Shown: in pieces, positions 60,484-64,000 of the stretch
Layout of the letters: each line of letters begins with the position of its first letter
How positions within the stretch are numbered: the first letter of the stretch is position 1
NCBI RefSeq assembly: GCF_001638985.1
Contig: NW_017265161.1
Location: forward strand, 483,544 to 547,543
Direction of reading: 5' to 3'
Length of the DNA: 64,000 nucleotides
Source of the DNA: Phycomyces blakesleeanus NRRL 1555(-)
Lineage: Eukaryota > Mucoromycota > Mucoromycetes > Mucorales > Phycomycetaceae
The notes under the pieces: generated by a model
What the model saw: only the letters and a program-made list of their open reading frames with translations
The model's database searches: none
What the model was told of the DNA's origin: nothing
Program-made: the position numbers and the translations under genes

Positions 60484-61715
60484 TCCTTTTTATTTTATCT
60501 TATTTTTCTATATACTTTATATCCTTATATCTTTTATATTTTTTATATTCTCCTTGTATCTTATATTCTTTTAATTTTCTCTATTTCTTATGTTTTTTTT
60601 AATCTCTATATGTCCTGTCTTTCTTTTCTTCTTTATATACTCTGGTTTTTTTCTATTTTCTATACACCTTATGCTTTTCTCTTCATATCCTATATGCTCT
60701 ATACATTATTATGCGATTTAAATAAAATCAAATTGCCAATTCATTAAGATAAAAAGAATGTCTAAAAAAAAAGAATGTAGTTTAAAAAATAAAAAATGGT
60801 AGTTATGTTACCATTTCGTTCACACATTCTAAAAACTATTAATCTTAATAATTGTTGACATTTTTGTATTTGGAATACTTTAATATCCAATATCATATAC
60901 AAACCCAGACAGAAGCACTTGTCAAAAAGGTTATTATAAATGATTATCCAATATGAAGTCCTATCTGAAACATAAGAGCAATATGTCTGATCAATTATTG
61001 GATTACTTTCAAGAAGTACTTAAACTATTATTGCAAAGCCATTACAATGACTCATATTCAGAGTGACTAGATATATCTCAATAAATATAAATACTATAGA
61101 GATAATAACTTTTATTAGAACAATTGGATTTGACTAAACACCTCTTATCAATAAAAAAGAGTCTCAAAGTACTTGTCGTCCCAACTTCTTCTATTTTCCA
61201 TATATAAATAGAACAGACATTTTTGATATTCAATAAAACATATATTTCAATACTCAAAGTGGTCATTACAACTTACAAACATTTTTTACAGTATTGAAAA
61301 TATTGTACAGCAATAAAAAAAGTGTTTTCATGTTACTTTTTTAAATTGCTACAAATAATATTACCATCTTACAACAAACGGCAGAGATTTTATTGGGTTT
61401 TGACCAAAAAAAATGGCAGTTATGTGCCTACTTTCGGCCCAACTGCCATTTATCCCGCCATAGTGAAAAAGTATTGTGTGTAGAAAGAACAGGAAATGGA
61501 AACGAGATTTTTCCTGTGCACAAAAAATTCTCCTCTTACCACCAAGGGCACAGCACCACATCAATAAATCGTTGACGTCAGCCTCTCATAACCGGGACAA
61601 CACATCACAACAAACTGCCAGATAAACCCACCGAGCAGACTGACCTTCTGGTACCAGACACCACGACATGACTATTTGCCACACTAGTTTACAATACACA
61701 TGACAAATGTCTAGA
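60484..61715. other. A+T-rich spacer with pyrimidine tract and hairpin motifs
   Basis: The plus strand is pyrimidine-rich at 60484-60720. Palindromic motifs AAATGGTA...TTACCATTT (about 60798-60824) and AATGGCAGTT...AACTGCCATT (61413-61453) recall the hairpin at 46037-46078. No gene seen. The tRNA-Asp follows. Confidence 0.55.
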
Positions 61716-61787
61716 TCTTCGATAGTATAGTGGTGAGTATCCCCGCCTGTCACGCGGGAGACCCGGGTTCAATTCCCGGTCGGAGAG
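61716..61787 (+). tRNA. tRNA-Asp (anticodon GTC)
   Basis: A 72-nt cloverleaf. The acceptor stem TCTTCGA pairs with TCGGAGA (one G-U pair), the anticodon stem CCGCC-TGTCACG-GCGG carries GTC at 61749-61751, and the T arm reads CCGGGTTCAATTCCCGG. Box A (TAGTATAGTGG) and box B (GGTTCAATTCC) of the internal Pol III promoter are present. No intron and no encoded CCA. A T-run at 61789-61793 can act as terminator. It matches eukaryotic tRNA-Asp closely. Confidence 0.97.
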
Positions 61788-61794
61788 ATTTTTA
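61788..61794 (+). terminator. Pol III T-run terminator of tRNA-Asp
   Basis: ATTTTTA immediately after the discriminator base: five T, enough for RNA polymerase III termination. Confidence 0.8.
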
Positions 61795-62157
61795 TATCCC
61801 TAACTTAAGACATTATTTTGTCTGAGTGTGTCATTTTCGATTTGTGTTGTTTTTTTTGTCAAGTTGTTGTCGTTCCTGATATGTATCTCCTTATTTTATG
61901 AATCTTTTTATTTCCTGTACCTTTTGCACACTGGACAACCAGAATTTGAATTTCAGAATTAAGTCACATGTTATCTTTGCATTTTCTTAAAAAAAAAAAC
62001 GCAGAGATATAGAACCAAAATAATAACATATTAAGATAGCCAAGAATACAGCTTAAATTTATACTTACATATATTTCTAAATATACAATATTAAGAAGGT
62101 AATAGGAATAGTTATATATTGTGAGAACAATTGTAAATAAAGCAGAAGATTTTTTTA
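61795..62157. other. Spacer, nothing recognised
   Basis: About 360 bp of A+T-rich DNA between the tRNA and the Mutator-like fragment. No gene or repeat identified. Confidence 0.6.
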
Positions 62158-63420
62158 TTAATGACATTGTATATTTAAAATTCTAAAATGAGCTTCATAT
62201 TTAGCTTTGATTTCTTGAAAAGCCTTTATGGGAGCAGCATATGCTGCTCTGATAATCTCTGCTTCCTCTTCTGTAGCATACTGCATCAGCTGATACAAGT
62301 CTTGCTCATTATGTCTAGTTGTTAATGAACAATTCTTTGCATACTCAAATGCCTCTATGGCATACTCATGCTCAGTGCTCTCCCTTGTGCTATCAATTGA
62401 CATAGTGTTGTCATAAACAAACTGCTCACCAGAAATTGTGATTGGCAGCACATTATTTGCAGGAGCCACAGACAAGAAAGCAAAGCCTGACATATGGATA
62501 TGGAGCAAATGCATATGTTTATAAGGCTTCATGTACCTAGCCCAAGAATAACACGTACAAGAAAGAATAATATTGTTGTTAACTTCAACTTGATAGGTAA
62601 TGTCATCTTTGGTAAACGAGTTGATGAACTAAAACCCATCTTCAAGAATATCATCAGTGTCATCAATGTGGTATTTCAGGTACAAAACAATAGAAAAATA
62701 AAATATTTGATAATAGAGACGTATAGAAATACTTTGAGACTGTATATAAGTTGTCTTTATTTATAAATAAAAAGTGTCCCTTTTTATAAGAAAACACAAT
62801 CTGCTCTTGTCATTACGTCTTAGTTTCTTAAGGCTTTCTTCCTTTACTATATTTGGTTATTAGAGTGTATTTACTGCTTAACTAGTGTCGGTGTTACAAT
62901 TATGACATCAAGTCATAAATTGTACTTCTTTAGCTCTTAGCTATTCTTTTCTCTTTTATACTAGAGCTTTAGGACTTCCTACTAAGTTAGCTCCATATCG
63001 ATCTGACACAGTTTACCCGGCAGTATGATATAATTATATTAACAATCTTTAAGATATTATCTACAGTACTAACTGTAATAATTATTGGGCTGATTACTTA
63101 ATCATTTATATAAATTTTATACTGACAAGATGATAGCTACTACGCTATCCCAATATGAATATGTTCTTATATGTGATAAATCCAACATCTGAGTGTCTGG
63201 ATCACCACAATCAAGAGTGGCGTTCAGAGACATTGCTTTTGACGGTCTAATAATCATATTAGCATGCATGTATGCTGGAACAGCTTCAGCAGACATCTCT
63301 ATCTTCCTTTGTTGTCTTTGGGTAGCTGTCATTGGGCCACAGCGCATATTGATTCTGATACTCTCCTCTTTGAAGTAGAACTCTACTTCGTTTGTCAGTA
63401 TGAAAATCAGTCAATCAAAT
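62158..63420 (-). pseudogene. Mutator-like transposase C-terminal fragment with SWIM-type motif, LTR-interrupted
   Basis: From 63420 leftwards: EVEFYFKEESIRINMRCGPM, AEAVPAYMHANM, then a family C LTR, then DDTDDILEDGF, a TAG, ITYQVEVNNNIILSCTCYSW and RYMKPYKHMHLLHIHM, ending NIQCH at 62158. The CTCYSW...PYKHM string fits a SWIM zinc finger (CxC...CxH) in which the third Cys is now Tyr (TGT to TAT). SWIM fingers following a MULE transposase domain are common in Mutator-like elements; the catalytic domain itself is absent here. The right side ends where a CACTA end begins at 63469. Family assignment is probable, not certain. Confidence 0.62.
62667..63209 (+). mobile_element. Solo LTR, family C (543 bp), in the Mutator-like fragment
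   Basis: Begins TGTGGTATTTCAGGTAC and ends GTCTGGATCACCACA, flanked by perfect 5-bp repeats ATCAA (62662-62666 and 63210-63214). Excising it with one repeat joins SLNATLD to DTDDILED in frame. Confidence 0.95.
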
Positions 63421-63468
63421 CTTTTGTTGCGACTGCGGCCTAAAAAATGAGTTTTTAGCTGGTTGTGC

Positions 63469-63900
63469 CACTGGAGAAATGACCCTGAATACCCTTGTGT
63501 GAAGGTTCATGGTTACATGTGGATATTTAGAGCAATTTTTCATCTCAGCATGTTTTTTGGTGTACATGTTTATAAAGTCATGTTGTAATTTTTTATTGGC
63601 TTGGATATAATAACCATCCAAGTTATTTTATCATTATTATTATTATTATTATAAAGTTTGAACAAATAAAGTAAATGTAACACTCACTGGAGAAATGACC
63701 CTGAATACCCTTGTGTGAAAGTTCATGGTTACATGTGGATATTTAGAGCAATTTTTCATCTCAGCATGTTTTTTGGTGTACATGTTTATAAAGTCATGTT
63801 GTAATTTTCTATTGGCTCGGATATAATAACCATCCAAGTTATTTTATCATTATTATTATTATTATTATAAAGTTTGAACAAATAAAGTAAATGTAACACT
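63469..63900 (+). repeat. Tandem duplication of a 216-bp CACTA terminal segment
   Basis: Two copies, 63469-63684 and 63685-63900, both beginning CACTGGAGAAATGACC and ending with GTAAATGTAACACT. They differ at only a few bases. The 48669 element has a single copy. Confidence 0.92.
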
Positions 63901-64000
63901 TGTTTCCCTTTTATCTTAACATTTATAACAAAATAAACACCATGTCCTCTACTTCTGAACTTTATAATAAGAAGTGCTATTGCACAAAATGCAGCGATAA
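63469..64000 (+). mobile_element. Left end of another CACTA copy, cut by the window edge
   Basis: Starts CACTGGAGAAATGACC like 48669 and is followed by the same non-coding leader, then MSSTSELYNKKCYCTKCS (from about 63942), the first transposase residues. The leader is present twice in tandem (starting at 63469 and at 63685). The last bases read GCGATAA, so this copy may have a TAA at the position of CAATAA in the 48926 copy, or the codon may continue past the edge in another frame. Confidence 0.85.

Overview
The window looks like nuclear DNA from an early-diverging fungus, most likely Mucoromycota. It is strongly A+T-rich, genes are broken by many short GT-AG introns, TA/ACAT microsatellites are common, and conserved eukaryotic genes stand next to dense, decayed transposable elements. 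All host genes end in TAA and fit the standard code. The lineage is inferred from gene style and transposon content; no marker gene fixes it.

Region 1 (1-16979) is the gene-bearing part. It holds the 3' part of a DCN1-like cullin-neddylation gene (+), a complete seven-exon glycogen synthase gene (-), a four-exon SEC61 beta gene (-), and a roughly 25-exon HIR3/CABIN1-type histone-chaperone gene (+). SEC61 beta and HIR3 are divergent across about 1.2 kb, and in both the start codon seems to be the last three bases of exon 1.

Region 2 (17000-45400) is nested transposon debris. Three non-LTR retrotransposons are present: LINE-A and LINE-B (-) and LINE-C (+). They share a layout of a zinc-knuckle ORF1 (seen in B and C), then an ORF2 with APE-type endonuclease, reverse transcriptase and a C-terminal zinc motif. 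Also present are two Tc1-like elements, one pogo/Tigger-like element, one Merlin (ISXO2-like) element carrying a small hairpin element, and a roughly 600-bp dispersed direct repeat. Solo LTRs with perfect 5-bp target duplications interrupt the LINEs; one sits inside the YADD catalytic box of LINE-A.

Region 3 (46990-64000) is dominated by CACTA-like (Tnp2) DNA transposons. One element can be bounded at both ends (48669-55997: CACTGG termini, ATA target duplication). It holds a decayed Tnp2 transposase, an apparently intact four-exon accessory gene on the other strand, and an unexplained series of phase-compatible exons. A second Tnp2 pseudogene, an orphan accessory gene, a Mutator-like fragment with a SWIM-type motif and the start of another CACTA copy follow. 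A tRNA-Asp(GTC) gene lies among them.

Across unrelated element classes the disabling changes are mostly of the C:G to T:A type (CGA to TGA, TGG to TAG, GAC to AAC), which suggests methylation-linked or RIP-like decay. I see no CRISPR array, rRNA or phage-like system. The most original material is the CACTA accessory genes, the exon series at 54697-55308, and the shared mutation signature.
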